A stretch of DNA of 64,000 nt, from the NCBI GenBank assembly GCA_050298555.1, contig JBNKUL010000057.1, positions 1 to 64,000 of the forward strand. Reading direction: 5' to 3'. The DNA is from JAPHSX01 sp050298555. GTDB taxonomy: Bacteria > Pseudomonadota > Gammaproteobacteria > Thiohalomonadales > Thiohalomonadaceae. Below the pieces are notes generated by a model that ran no database searches, was not told the origin of the DNA, and saw only the letters and a program-made list of their open reading frames with translations. Below, in pieces: positions 6,935 through 15,752 of the stretch. Position 1 is the first letter of the stretch, and the number at the start of each line of letters is the position of its first letter. Position numbers and translations under genes: made by a program.

Positions 6935-7780
6935 GTGAGCGTCAGCAACCCTATCCCCCTCGAGGAGATCGCCGCCCAGGTGGCCGCGGCCCTGGCCGAG
7001 GACATCGGCGGTGGTGACCTCACCGCCGCCCTGATCCCCGAGCAGGCCCGCTCCGAGGCGACCATCATCAGCCGCGAGGAGGCGGTGCTCTGCGGCACCG
7101 AGTGGGTCAATCAGGTCTTCGCCCAGCTCGATAGTAGTATTGAGATTGAGTGGCAGGTGGCTGACGGCGACCGTGTAACGTCCAACCAGCTGCTCTGCAC
7201 CCTCCGCGGCCCCTCCCGGGCGCTGCTCACCGGCGAGCGTAGCGCGCTCAACTTCCTGCAGAGCCTCAGCGGCACCGCCACCTTCGCCTCGCGCTACGCC
7301 GCGGCGGTGGCCGGCACCGGGGTCAGGGTGCTCGATACCCGCAAGACCATTCCCGGCCTGCGGCGGGCACAGAAGTACGCCGTCAGCTGCGGCGGTTGCC
7401 ACAACCACCGCATCGGCCTCTACGACGGGGTGTTGATCAAGGAGAACCACATCCTCGCCGCCGGCTCCATCGCCGCCGCGGTAGCAAAGGCGCGAGAGAC
7501 CGCCCCGGCCGGTATCCCGGTCGAAGTGGAGGTGGAGAACCTGGATGAGGTGGCACAGGCACTGCAGGCCGGTGCCGATATCCTGCTGCTGGACAACATG
7601 CCGCCCGCGACCCTGCGCGAAGCGGTTGCGTTAAACGAGGGAAAGGCGAAGCTGGAGGCCTCCGGCAACGTCAACCTGGAGACCATCCGTACCATCGCCG
7701 AGACCGGGGTGGACTACATCTCGGTGGGAGAGCTGACCAAGCACCTGCGCGCGGTGGACCTCTCCATGCGCTTCGCCTAG
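6935..7780 (+). CDS. nadC: NadC, quinolinate phosphoribosyltransferase (decarboxylating)
   Basis: 281 residues, standard length. It starts with GTG at 6935, 3 nt after the FKBP stop. Visible family motifs are EDIGGGDLTAALIP, GERSALNFLQSLSGTAT, VLDTRKTIPGLRRAQKYAV, GGCHNHRIGLYDGVLIKENHI, ILLDNM and GVDYISVGELTKH. The enzyme makes nicotinate mononucleotide from quinolinate and PRPP in de novo NAD synthesis. In E. coli and Pseudomonas nadC lies next to ampD and the pilin/pilB genes; here 12.8 kb of other genes separate it from pilB. Confidence 0.97.
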   Translation: MSVSNPIPLEEIAAQVAAALAEDIGGGDLTAALIPEQARSEATIISREEAVLCGTEWVNQVFAQLDSSIEIEWQVADGDRVTSNQLLCTLRGPSRALLTGERSALNFLQSLSGTATFASRYAAAVAGTGVRVLDTRKTIPGLRRAQKYAVSCGGCHNHRIGLYDGVLIKENHILAAGSIAAAVAKARETAPAGIPVEVEVENLDEVAQALQAGADILLLDNMPPATLREAVALNEGKAKLEASGNVNLETIRTIAETGVDYISVGELTKHLRAVDLSMRFA

Positions 7781-7789
7781 GCGGAAACG

Positions 7790-9760
7790 CTAAGGCCCTG
7801 CCGTGGCCTCGACGCTGAGCGAGTAGGTACCGTAGCGGCCGATGTAGCCGTAGATAGAGACGTTGTTGTAGACGTAGTTAGTGGTCACTACCTGCAGGTA
7901 GACCGTCTCGTCTACAGTGGGTGTGTAGGTCAACTCTGAACTGAAATGGGTGCCGTTGTGCAGGGAAGGCTGGCAGCTGCCGCAGTCGGCAGCGTCGTCG
8001 TTTATTAAGTCGACCATTAACCCTGTATCAGGGTCTAGCTCCTGCAACACATTCCCTGAAGCATCATAAAGCCCGATTACCGTATCGCCGCCGTTACGCA
8101 GGTTGTGGCTGTAGATTCGGTAGGTCACATTGGCCGAGAGGTTAAGGGCAATGTAGTCGCTGTCCTGCTGCTCTAGCCCATCCACTGGCCTCTGATACAG
8201 GTAGTGCTCTTCGGCGTCGACGCAGGTCAGCGGATAAGTCGCCCCCGCTGCCACGCTACAGTCCCGCGCCACCGCATCGGCCAGGGTGTCGTCCACCTCA
8301 AAGCTATCGCGCTTATAGTAGACCTCACGCCCAGCCAGGATAGCCTGCCACTGGTACTCTTTACTGGGGGTGCGCTGGGGTAGAGTCAGCATGCCGTCCC
8401 AGAACGACTCCAGGGTGTCGGCAGTGGTGTTGGAGGTCATAGAGTTCGACAACACATCCCACACCGCTACCGCTCCCAGATCCGGCTGTTGATTGAACTG
8501 CCATAGCAGGTTGGCCACGGCCGTCTCATTAGTTGAGTAAACGTATATAGGAGACCCATCAACAGAGTTAACCGTAGGTGCCGTGGCAAGATCAATCACG
8601 AGCGGCTCACCATACTCCACATTGTCGATGTAGTAGCTACTAGCAACGAATGATGGCGTAGAAAGGCGTGCAAGAAGGTTGTTATCCAGCAACCATTTCT
8701 TCAACGCCGCCTGAAAGTAGTTGCCGTGCCCCTCGCTCCAGCTCAGGCGCAGATCGAGATAGTCTGCCGACAGAGTGTGGTAGCCGCCAGGCGAGTCGAA
8801 GTGGCCGAGGGAGAATTCGACAAAGTGGGCAAACTCATGCCACAGCACATCGTCATCGAACTCGTCAGTATCGCCTGACCCGACCGGGTCGCTCAGGACA
8901 TAGATCCCTGCCCCATTACTGCAACTGCCGTTATCCAAGGCGCTACAGGTATAGGTGCCGGTGGAGTCTTTATAGGTCCAGAAGGCATTCAGCGCAGGAA
9001 GGGAAAGGTCGCCGTTGCTGATATCGGCGATAAATTCCGTAGCTGTGATATAGACATCATAGATATTGTAGGCCCCCGCCATCTTACTGGCACGGTCTAT
9101 TCGTACATTGGCCACCGTGCTGTCGAGCGTGAGAGTCACGGCCTGCGAAACAGCATAGAGGTATCCCCTCTGGCTCTTGACCGCCACCTGATAACCGCTG
9201 TCACTGGCAGCCTCGGCATAGATATAGAGCGTGTAGTCGCCCACCGCCGTCTCGGCAAACTGGTAGTTGCCGTTGCCGTCACTGGCCGTGCTCTGCAGCA
9301 GGTTCCCCTCGGCATCGAGCAGTTCGATCAGCGCATGGCGTACCGGCTTGTAGGGCTCGAGCCCGGTAAAACCGTTGCTGGCATATTGGCGGTCCTGGTA
9401 CTCGACCTTACCCGACAGCAGCGTCGTGGGGAGGCAGGTGACCTGAACGTCGGTCACGTCCACACTCCCTGCGGTGCCGCTGCCGTTACTGACGCTACAG
9501 CTCTGCCCGCTAGGCGCGCTGGCCACGCTGACCTCGTAGCTGCTCCCCTCCGTTACCTTGCTGGAGAAGGTAAAGCTTCCGTCCGCATCCACTGTCAGGT
9601 CATCAGCGGCGTTGAGCTGCAGCACCAGACCGCTGCCGTCCAGACCATTGACGCTGCCGCCGATGCCGACCTGTACGGAACCATCGGACGAGCTGCTGGA
9701 ACAGCCGCCAAGGGCCAGCAGCCAGAGGCTGCAGAAGAGAAGACGAAGGTAGTAATTCAT
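7790..9760 (-). CDS. Secreted lipoprotein with gluzincin-like metallopeptidase motif
   Basis: 656 residues from the ATG at 9760, which gives a clean lipoprotein signal (LLALGGC, Cys about residue 19). After a Ser-rich linker come small beta domains, including a carboxypeptidase-regulatory-like segment with DGNGNYQFAETAVGDYTLYIYA. A zinc site HEFAH is followed about 40 residues later by SWSEGHGNYF, the layout of gluzincins, where that Glu is the third zinc ligand. The C-terminal part (ending TYSLSVEATAGP) looks like a pre-peptidase C-terminal beta domain. It starts 4 nt after the stop of a small exported protein. An outer-membrane or surface protease is the likely role; the substrate is unknown. 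Confidence 0.72.
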   Translation of the reverse strand: MNYYLRLLFCSLWLLALGGCSSSSSDGSVQVGIGGSVNGLDGSGLVLQLNAADDLTVDADGSFTFSSKVTEGSSYEVSVASAPSGQSCSVSNGSGTAGSVDVTDVQVTCLPTTLLSGKVEYQDRQYASNGFTGLEPYKPVRHALIELLDAEGNLLQSTASDGNGNYQFAETAVGDYTLYIYAEAASDSGYQVAVKSQRGYLYAVSQAVTLTLDSTVANVRIDRASKMAGAYNIYDVYITATEFIADISNGDLSLPALNAFWTYKDSTGTYTCSALDNGSCSNGAGIYVLSDPVGSGDTDEFDDDVLWHEFAHFVEFSLGHFDSPGGYHTLSADYLDLRLSWSEGHGNYFQAALKKWLLDNNLLARLSTPSFVASSYYIDNVEYGEPLVIDLATAPTVNSVDGSPIYVYSTNETAVANLLWQFNQQPDLGAVAVWDVLSNSMTSNTTADTLESFWDGMLTLPQRTPSKEYQWQAILAGREVYYKRDSFEVDDTLADAVARDCSVAAGATYPLTCVDAEEHYLYQRPVDGLEQQDSDYIALNLSANVTYRIYSHNLRNGGDTVIGLYDASGNVLQELDPDTGLMVDLINDDAADCGSCQPSLHNGTHFSSELTYTPTVDETVYLQVVTTNYVYNNVSIYGYIGRYGTYSLSVEATAGP

Positions 9761-9764
9761 GGGA

Positions 9765-10253
9765 CTACTGCTGCAGCGGCACCACCTGCAGGCGGCGACC
9801 GTTGTGCTCCACCTCACGGCCCAGAGGCCTTCCGGCCTTATTGGTCACGACACCAGCGGCCATCACCCCAAAGGCAAAACTGGCCCGCTGCGAGAAGCTG
9901 CCGCCAGCGCCAAGGTTCAGCACGGCAATGGCGGCTATACGGTTTTCGTGCGTGGTAGAGAAGCGGCCGCTATAGGACAACTCTAACGGCTCACCGGCGG
10001 TAATTGCCCCCTGCCACATCAGCTCACCCTCCAGCAGCTCCATGTCCGCGGGCGGCTGTAGCATCACCCGCAGGTTGTTGCCGGAGACCCGGCTAGTGAC
10101 CGTCACCACGAAGCTGACGACCTCGCCTCCGGTATCACCCTGCGGTTCGATGGTAATGCTCAACGGCCCCTGGGGCTTGGCGGTCTGTACCGCGGCGCAG
10201 TTCAGGGAGAAGAGTGCGAGAAGTAGTAATATGAACAGTCTTGGTTTCAACAT
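9765..10253 (-). CDS. Small exported protein of unknown function
   Basis: 162 residues with an N-terminal signal peptide (KPRLFILLLLALFSLNCAAVQ). There is no recognisable lipobox before the Cys, so cleavage by signal peptidase I is more likely. The rest looks like one all-beta domain, rich in Val, Thr and Gly (SITIEPQGDTGGEVVSFVVTV), resembling a single Ig-like or cohesin-like fold by eye only. It ends 4 nt before the metallopeptidase lipoprotein and is surely co-transcribed with it, so the two probably act together at the cell surface. I do not recognise the family. Its start codon lies inside a 32-bp tandem duplication. Confidence 0.65.
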   Translation of the reverse strand: MLKPRLFILLLLALFSLNCAAVQTAKPQGPLSITIEPQGDTGGEVVSFVVTVTSRVSGNNLRVMLQPPADMELLEGELMWQGAITAGEPLELSYSGRFSTTHENRIAAIAVLNLGAGGSFSQRASFAFGVMAAGVVTNKAGRPLGREVEHNGRRLQVVPLQQ

Positions 10254-10309
10254 AGCGCTTACTCTGTCTCAGTTCGATTCAACATAATGCTTACCCTGTC
10301 TCAATTCGA
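10246..10309. repeat. 32-bp tandem duplication across a start region
   Basis: Two adjacent 32-bp copies, 10246-10277 and 10278-10309, differ at only a few positions. On the minus strand each contains GAGACAG, GTAAGC and ATGTTGAA. The downstream copy supplies the real start codon of the small exported protein (10253); the ATG in the other copy meets a stop after 8 codons. It lies between the terminator of the repeat lipoprotein gene and this start. Confidence 0.85.
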
Positions 10310-10310
10310 C

Positions 10311-10342
10311 AGAAAAAAAAGGGGGCGGTTCACACCGCCCCC
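10311..10342 (-). terminator. Intrinsic terminator of the repeat lipoprotein gene
   Basis: GGGGGCGGT / ACCGCCCCC forms a 9-bp GC-rich stem with a TCAC loop. On the minus strand it is followed by eight T's. It lies 27 nt past the stop at 10369. A second hairpin (CACTCCT / AGGAGTG, 10351-10368) lies between the stop and this terminator. Confidence 0.92.
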
Positions 10343-10368
10343 TCCTTTATCACTCCTGGAAAGGAGTG

Positions 10369-13300
10369 TTACTTCGCGCGGCGGGCTTCCGCACGCTTGT
10401 ATGCCTTGTGGGCACGGCGCTTGGAGCTACGCTCACGCTCAGCAGCCGCCTTGTCGGCAGTACTGGCGCCCGGCTTGTAGAAGGACTCAGTATTCCAGTC
10501 GCTGGTGCTGTTGACGTAGATGGTGTGACCATGACAGCCATCCATACCACAGGCATCGACGCTGACACGGACATCCTCGGCGCCAACCGGCAAGTCTCCG
10601 CTTAAGCTGAAGTCACCAGTGCCCGCATCGTAACTCATCGGCATGTCGCCCCACTGGTTCGGTGCGGTCAGGGAGGAGTCGAAGTAGCCGTACTCCCACA
10701 TACCGGTGGTCGGGTCGAAGTACTCCACACTGGCCCAGACACTGTCTGCAACGAAGTTGGCGATATCCACCGAACCGGTTACGGTCTGGGTACCGGACAG
10801 ACCGGTGGCACCGTGTGTCGGCGAGGTGATGGTCACATACTGAGGCGGCATGATGCCGTTGGCGGTAGTGATATTGACGTTATACCAGTTCCAGTCCGCA
10901 TCGTTGACCGAGACGTAGTTGTAACCGTTGTAGAGGCTGACATCGAAGCTGAATGCCCCACCCACGATCTCGAAGTTGCCCCAGCTATTACCGGTCCAGT
11001 ACTCGCCCCAGCCATCGGAACCGGAAGTGGTGCCGCTGATAGTCACGGTAGTGGCGGTACCGGCATCCCAGTCGCTGTAGGCACAGCTACCCGACCAGCT
11101 ATTGTCGGTAACACCCGCCGGTACCGTGAGGCTGATCGGCGCGTATGCCGGGGAATTGCTATCACTGGCAATAGTGACGCTGAGCCAGTTGTTACCATCG
11201 CTGATGTCGAACCACTGAGAGTCGTAGTAGCCATACATCGGGTCATAGGTAGCCGGGTCGCTGTCGTGCAGGTCGACGGTGGTATGCCAGTCGTAGGTGC
11301 CACTGGCATTAGCAACCGTATCGGCTACCGCAACGATCTCCTCGCTACCGCCGCAGACACCGCTACTGATCTTGATGTTGCGACCGGGAACGGTGCTGGT
11401 ACCCGAGATGATTACGGTGGGTGTAGTCACCGGCATGATGCCGTAGGTGGCATCTGAGTAGCCGTACTCCCAGCCATCGCTTGTGAGCGCCACATTGTTG
11501 GCGTCGGTGATGCTATCGACGGTCAGCATGGGAGCGACATAGGCACAGGTGGTATCGGTGGTCTGAAGCTCGATACCGACACTGGTCATGTTGGCATCAT
11601 CCCAGATGTTCACCCAGTTGTAGCTGCCTGTACCACCAACGACGGGGAAGGTGACAGAGAACTGCTGATCCGGGTCAACACCGGCAACACCGCCACCGGG
11701 CAGGAGGAGCTCCTGATTCTCCCAGTAGTAACCGGTGCTATCGGAGCCGTTCCAGTCAGCCCACATGCTGGTGCTATTAGCCGGTGCGGTACCGGTGATG
11801 GTAGCGGTACAGCTATCAATCGATACCGGAGCAATCCAGCCATAGTTGTCAGCTACAACATCAGTTGTGTTGACTTTGGTAATGACCGGCTTCGGCACGC
11901 TCTGGCCGTTATCGGTGTAGATGTTGAGGCCGTACCAGTTACCGTTGCCGTCCTCGATGGAAATCCAGTTCCAGCCCTCGTAGAGGGTGATATCGAAGCT
12001 GAATACCCCACCAGTTGCGGTGAAGTTAACAGAATCACTCCAGATGCCATCAGCACTGTGGTAGTACCAGCCGCTGGTGCTGCCATCCAATTCACCACTG
12101 ACGGTGATCACACTGGTGGCAGTAGTGACATCGGTAGCATTCCAGTCGGAACCCATGCCCCAGTCACCGGTAGAGGTAGCGGCACCCTCAGTAGTAGCAA
12201 CAGAGGTGATGCTAACTGGCGGCACATAGGTCTGACCGGCCTCGGTGTAGATACCGAAGTTCGAACCGGTCCAGAGGTAGGTGTTGCCACCATCGCTACC
12301 ATCGAAGTTGACGCTAATCCAGTTATCACCCTGGTAGAGCGGCACACCGGTGATGGTAATCAGACCAAGACCATTAATAGTGTCGTAGTTCGGGTCAACC
12401 GTGATGTAACCGTTCTGGCTGGCACCCATGGTCGGATCCCAGTAGTCGTTGACGTAGGCACCCGACTCATTGTTGAGCCACAGGTTGATACTAAACCAAC
12501 CGCTGGTTGAGTTCATAATCGCACTGATGTCGGCGTTATTCAGATCAACCGTAAACTGTGCGGTGAATGAACTTGCGGTCAGGGCATCGGCATGATTCCA
12601 CGCACCGAGGTCGATGGCGTTACTGGCCTGGTCGGTCACGGAGAGCACTTCGATTGCCGGCGGGATACCACCGGTGGTCTTGACGCTGAAGCCGCGATAG
12701 AGGTCGGCACCGTCGTTCACATCAACCCAGTTCCAGCCCTGGAACAGGTTCACCGTAGCGGTAGCCGTGGCAGTACCGTCACCGTTATCGGTAAAGCTCA
12801 GCGGCTGATCGTCCCAGCCGCTCTCACTGTTCAGATAGAGCCAACCGCCGTTAGCCGCGGCAGTCGCGCCATTCGGGGAGGTTACGGTGATGGTGATGCT
12901 GTTCGCGTTATCGGCATCGTAACCGCCGATCCACTCGCTGAAGGTCAGCGCACCCACGGTGTTACCGTCATCGGCCGCAACGGTGACACCGATATCCTTG
13001 CGTACACCGGGGTTCTTGACGCGCTTGACGGCGCTGACGGCAGAGATATCGCGAACCATCTCTTTGACGCTCACATTGACGTCACCGTTGGTGTCGGGCA
13101 GGAAGTCGGCAGAGAGCTTGCTGCCCAGACCGATAATCTCCCAAATGAACTCCTCACCTTCGCGCTCGATACCCCAGTCGACGTAGTTGCCCATTTCATC
13201 CTGGGTCTTGAAGCCGAAATAGTCGGAGATATCAACGGCGCCGTTGGGCAGGCCCTGGGCCTCCGGAATGGTGAAGGTCAGGCGGCTCACGCCGTCAGTA

Positions 13301-15402
13301 CCGGTCACGGTATCCAGGTTGGCCTTATTGATGATCATCGCAAAGCCCAGCTCTTCCGGGTCACGGGTGTTGGCAATCATGAAGATGTAGCTCTGAACGC
13401 CGGTGGCATGCTCCCACTTGAAGGTCAGCGGGTCCATGTCACTCGGGATAGCGGCAAGGGTCGAGCCATTGGTCACAGGATCGGTATTGCCATTTTCATA
13501 CATCTTCACATCGAGCAGGTCGAGGGACACCAGGGCGGTACCACGGTGGTCGGTCCCCTCGGAGAGACGCGAAACCTTCCAGGCGCCGTTGAGGTGCTTG
13601 ACGCTAACGTAGAAGGTGTCTTCCGGCATCGCATCACTACACTCTTTACTGGTGTTGGTGGTCGCGGCCGTGAAGTTGAAGGCGAAGTTAGCATTATCCG
13701 CATCCACCACATTGATGGTAGTGGCCGCGCCGGTGTCATCCGTGGCCAGGGCTGCACTCAGCTCAACGCTGCAGTTCGCCCACATGGTGGTGGCCATCTC
13801 CATCAGGCTCATGAACTCTTTCAGGCTGAGGCGACCGTTGCGGTTGACATCCTCCTCCATGAATTCGCCATAGTTGAGGTTGTACTCCATCACGAAGGTG
13901 GAGGTCATCAGGCTCTTCAGCAGGGTCAGGTTGCCATCGTTCATGGCCTGTACCCACTGACCAAAGAGCTCGAGCACCTCGGTCTGGGCGGCAATGGTAT
14001 CTGCCGTACCCGTGGAGTCGATACCGTCGGCAGCGCCCACCGTGGTAAAGGTGCCGGTCAGGTCTGAGCTGGCGTTACCGGACAGGTCGCTGATGCCGCT
14101 GATGGTGTAGCTGTAGGTGCTATTCAGCTGCAGCGACTCGGTAAGGTCGAACTGGTAGAGATAGTTACCACTGGCATCCTGCCCCATGAACATCACGCCC
14201 GGCAGGTCGCCCACGCTGGGGGTGGAGGCAATACGCAGGGTATTGATGTCCAGCAGCTCATCGGAGCTCAGCTGCAGCGGTGTGGTGAGTGCCACATCGG
14301 TCGCACCGTTAGTGATGCTGAAGGTAGCGGTAGGACCGGAGCTGTCGCCAGCCACCGCGGTTACGGTACCCACTGCCTCGTAACCGGTGGTATTGCTGTA
14401 GACGTTGGCAACGGTTTCCGGGACGGTCACGGTGTAGTCGCCTGCCGCCAGGTCGGTGTCAGGCTCGAAGGTCGCGGTCATCCAGTCGGCCGACAGCGCC
14501 CATTTACCAGCAACCGCACTACCATTTTCCACGGTGATGTTCTGCACACTACCGCGACTCATGGCCATATCGAAGGTCACCTGAATCGCCGCGTTGGCAG
14601 GCATCTCGCCGCCAGTCCAGGTCTTGGTGCCGTCGGTGTTCTTGTTGACGCCGAACATGGTGACCACGTTCGGGGTGACGTCGCTCGCCTCAGCACTGAG
14701 GTCATCGACGGTGACTGTACCGCCATCGGTGGTCGGCTCGGCCTTAAAGGCGGGCTGTACCGCAACGATCGGGTCGGTGGTGACACCGGCAACCGGGTCG
14801 AAGGTGGAGGGCTTGTAGACCAGCATGGTGTAGGTGCCGGAGGGGATGGGGTCACCATCTACGTATGCATCACCATTGGAGGCAGCAGTCGCACTACATT
14901 CAGCAGATGAAACACGGTCAGAGCACCCATATACGTTCAGCGTATAAGCACCTGTACTATCTGTTACGTCTTGCGCCACGGGACTCAACCATTCAGGGTG
15001 ATCCGCATCGTAGAGATAAACATAAGCGTTGGAGACAACATCACCGGCGGCAAACAGCGGCACGTCGGGGTTGCCGCCATTGATCATCGGCTTGTTGGCC
15101 ACCCGGTAGCCCTTGCCGTTCGGACCGGGCTTCATCTTGGGTGCATGGGCCATGGCCTTGAGCTGGGCAGGTCCGGGCTTGGAGGAACCGGCAAGCAGGC
15201 TGGAGAGGGTCACCTTACCGGAAATGACCGTAGCAACGGGGGTGGTACCGCCACCGGTGTCACCACCAGTATCGCCACCGGTGTCACCGCCAGTATCACC
15301 GGTAGTGGTGGTGCCACCGCCGCCGCCACCACAGCCGACACTCACAAGTGCCAGCAGGGTGACGAGAAAAACTCTTCCAAACCGGTTTCTTAGCGAAGCC
15401 AT
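10369..15402 (-). CDS. Giant repeat lipoprotein (1677 aa) with EF-hand-like motif
   Basis: The ATG at 15402 has a GGAGAGGG site. A lipoprotein signal (LVSVGC, Cys about 24) is followed by a poly-Gly run and four GDTG repeats. Next come a carboxypeptidase-like beta domain and Ig-like segments, including SITNGATDVALTTPLQL. An EF-hand-like loop, DVNRNGRLSLKEF, lies near residue 517, with a possible second, DTNGDVNVSVKE, near 765. From about residue 880 at least six degenerate modules carry a GWNW-type motif: GWNWVDVNDG, GDNWISVNF, GWNWISIEDG, YNWVNIWDD, NNWLSVTIA, GYNYVSVNDA. The last 30 residues are very basic (KRRAHKAYKRAEARRAK). An outer-surface, calcium-binding adhesin or matrix protein is a reasonable guess. 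It appears monocistronic, with its own terminator. Confidence 0.75.
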   Translation of the reverse strand: MASLRNRFGRVFLVTLLALVSVGCGGGGGGTTTTGDTGGDTGGDTGGDTGGGTTPVATVISGKVTLSSLLAGSSKPGPAQLKAMAHAPKMKPGPNGKGYRVANKPMINGGNPDVPLFAAGDVVSNAYVYLYDADHPEWLSPVAQDVTDSTGAYTLNVYGCSDRVSSAECSATAASNGDAYVDGDPIPSGTYTMLVYKPSTFDPVAGVTTDPIVAVQPAFKAEPTTDGGTVTVDDLSAEASDVTPNVVTMFGVNKNTDGTKTWTGGEMPANAAIQVTFDMAMSRGSVQNITVENGSAVAGKWALSADWMTATFEPDTDLAAGDYTVTVPETVANVYSNTTGYEAVGTVTAVAGDSSGPTATFSITNGATDVALTTPLQLSSDELLDINTLRIASTPSVGDLPGVMFMGQDASGNYLYQFDLTESLQLNSTYSYTISGISDLSGNASSDLTGTFTTVGAADGIDSTGTADTIAAQTEVLELFGQWVQAMNDGNLTLLKSLMTSTFVMEYNLNYGEFMEEDVNRNGRLSLKEFMSLMEMATTMWANCSVELSAALATDDTGAATTINVVDADNANFAFNFTAATTNTSKECSDAMPEDTFYVSVKHLNGAWKVSRLSEGTDHRGTALVSLDLLDVKMYENGNTDPVTNGSTLAAIPSDMDPLTFKWEHATGVQSYIFMIANTRDPEELGFAMIINKANLDTVTGTDGVSRLTFTIPEAQGLPNGAVDISDYFGFKTQDEMGNYVDWGIEREGEEFIWEIIGLGSKLSADFLPDTNGDVNVSVKEMVRDISAVSAVKRVKNPGVRKDIGVTVAADDGNTVGALTFSEWIGGYDADNANSITITVTSPNGATAAANGGWLYLNSESGWDDQPLSFTDNGDGTATATATVNLFQGWNWVDVNDGADLYRGFSVKTTGGIPPAIEVLSVTDQASNAIDLGAWNHADALTASSFTAQFTVDLNNADISAIMNSTSGWFSINLWLNNESGAYVNDYWDPTMGASQNGYITVDPNYDTINGLGLITITGVPLYQGDNWISVNFDGSDGGNTYLWTGSNFGIYTEAGQTYVPPVSITSVATTEGAATSTGDWGMGSDWNATDVTTATSVITVSGELDGSTSGWYYHSADGIWSDSVNFTATGGVFSFDITLYEGWNWISIEDGNGNWYGLNIYTDNGQSVPKPVITKVNTTDVVADNYGWIAPVSIDSCTATITGTAPANSTSMWADWNGSDSTGYYWENQELLLPGGGVAGVDPDQQFSVTFPVVGGTGSYNWVNIWDDANMTSVGIELQTTDTTCAYVAPMLTVDSITDANNVALTSDGWEYGYSDATYGIMPVTTPTVIISGTSTVPGRNIKISSGVCGGSEEIVAVADTVANASGTYDWHTTVDLHDSDPATYDPMYGYYDSQWFDISDGNNWLSVTIASDSNSPAYAPISLTVPAGVTDNSWSGSCAYSDWDAGTATTVTISGTTSGSDGWGEYWTGNSWGNFEIVGGAFSFDVSLYNGYNYVSVNDADWNWYNVNITTANGIMPPQYVTITSPTHGATGLSGTQTVTGSVDIANFVADSVWASVEYFDPTTGMWEYGYFDSSLTAPNQWGDMPMSYDAGTGDFSLSGDLPVGAEDVRVSVDACGMDGCHGHTIYVNSTSDWNTESFYKPGASTADKAAAERERSSKRRAHKAYKRAEARRAK
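15253..15300 (-). repeat. 12-bp tandem repeat encoding the GDTG linker
   Basis: About four copies of a 12-bp unit (GGTGAYACYGGY on the minus strand) encode GDTG repeats just after the lipid-anchored cysteine of the giant lipoprotein. Codon variation between copies is synonymous (GAT/GAC, ACT/ACC). The repeat could change length by slippage. Confidence 0.75.
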
Positions 15403-15752
15403 AGTTTTACCCTCTCCAGTTCAAATAACCGACTCGCTCGGTTTCTTAATAGTAATAATTTCCACAGTTGTGCCGCAGAAAATAGGCTAATCGCCAGCGG
15501 GATGCAAACCCTTTATAGAATTTGTCTATTATTCCCCGAAGTATCAAAATGTCATCGTGATAAATTAAAGAACAACAGCACAATAGCTCGCTATCCTACT
15601 GTTTTAATTAATGATATGTGCGCCATCTCTTATGGACCCGCCCCCAATACACGCAATGGAACCAGGGGATATATGGAAGAGGGCAGCGCAATATTTTTTT
15701 TAAAACTGATATGTTGTTCACAAAAAGTCCGCCACCTTAGACCGGTATCGCA
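15403..15752. other. 350-nt AT-rich divergent intergenic region
   Basis: This separates the giant lipoprotein (minus) from the cyclase (plus) and must hold both promoters. It is clearly AT-richer than its surroundings. On the minus side there is a 6-bp hairpin, AACCGA / TCGGTT, at 15427-15443, 25 nt before the start codon, and a TATAAA near 15512-15517. I see no confident -35/-10 pair, riboswitch or RNA gene. A short frame at 15502-15756 has no ribosome site and no protein-like pattern. Confidence 0.6.

Noticed and set aside
12592..14067. 491-codon plus-strand frame inside the giant lipoprotein
   Set aside because: Antisense to a protein with a signal, domains and ribosome site; the shadow has none.
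15403..15500. Riboswitch ahead of the giant lipoprotein
   Set aside because: Only a 6-bp hairpin is visible; no conserved aptamer core (c-di-GMP, cobalamin, TPP) could be matched.
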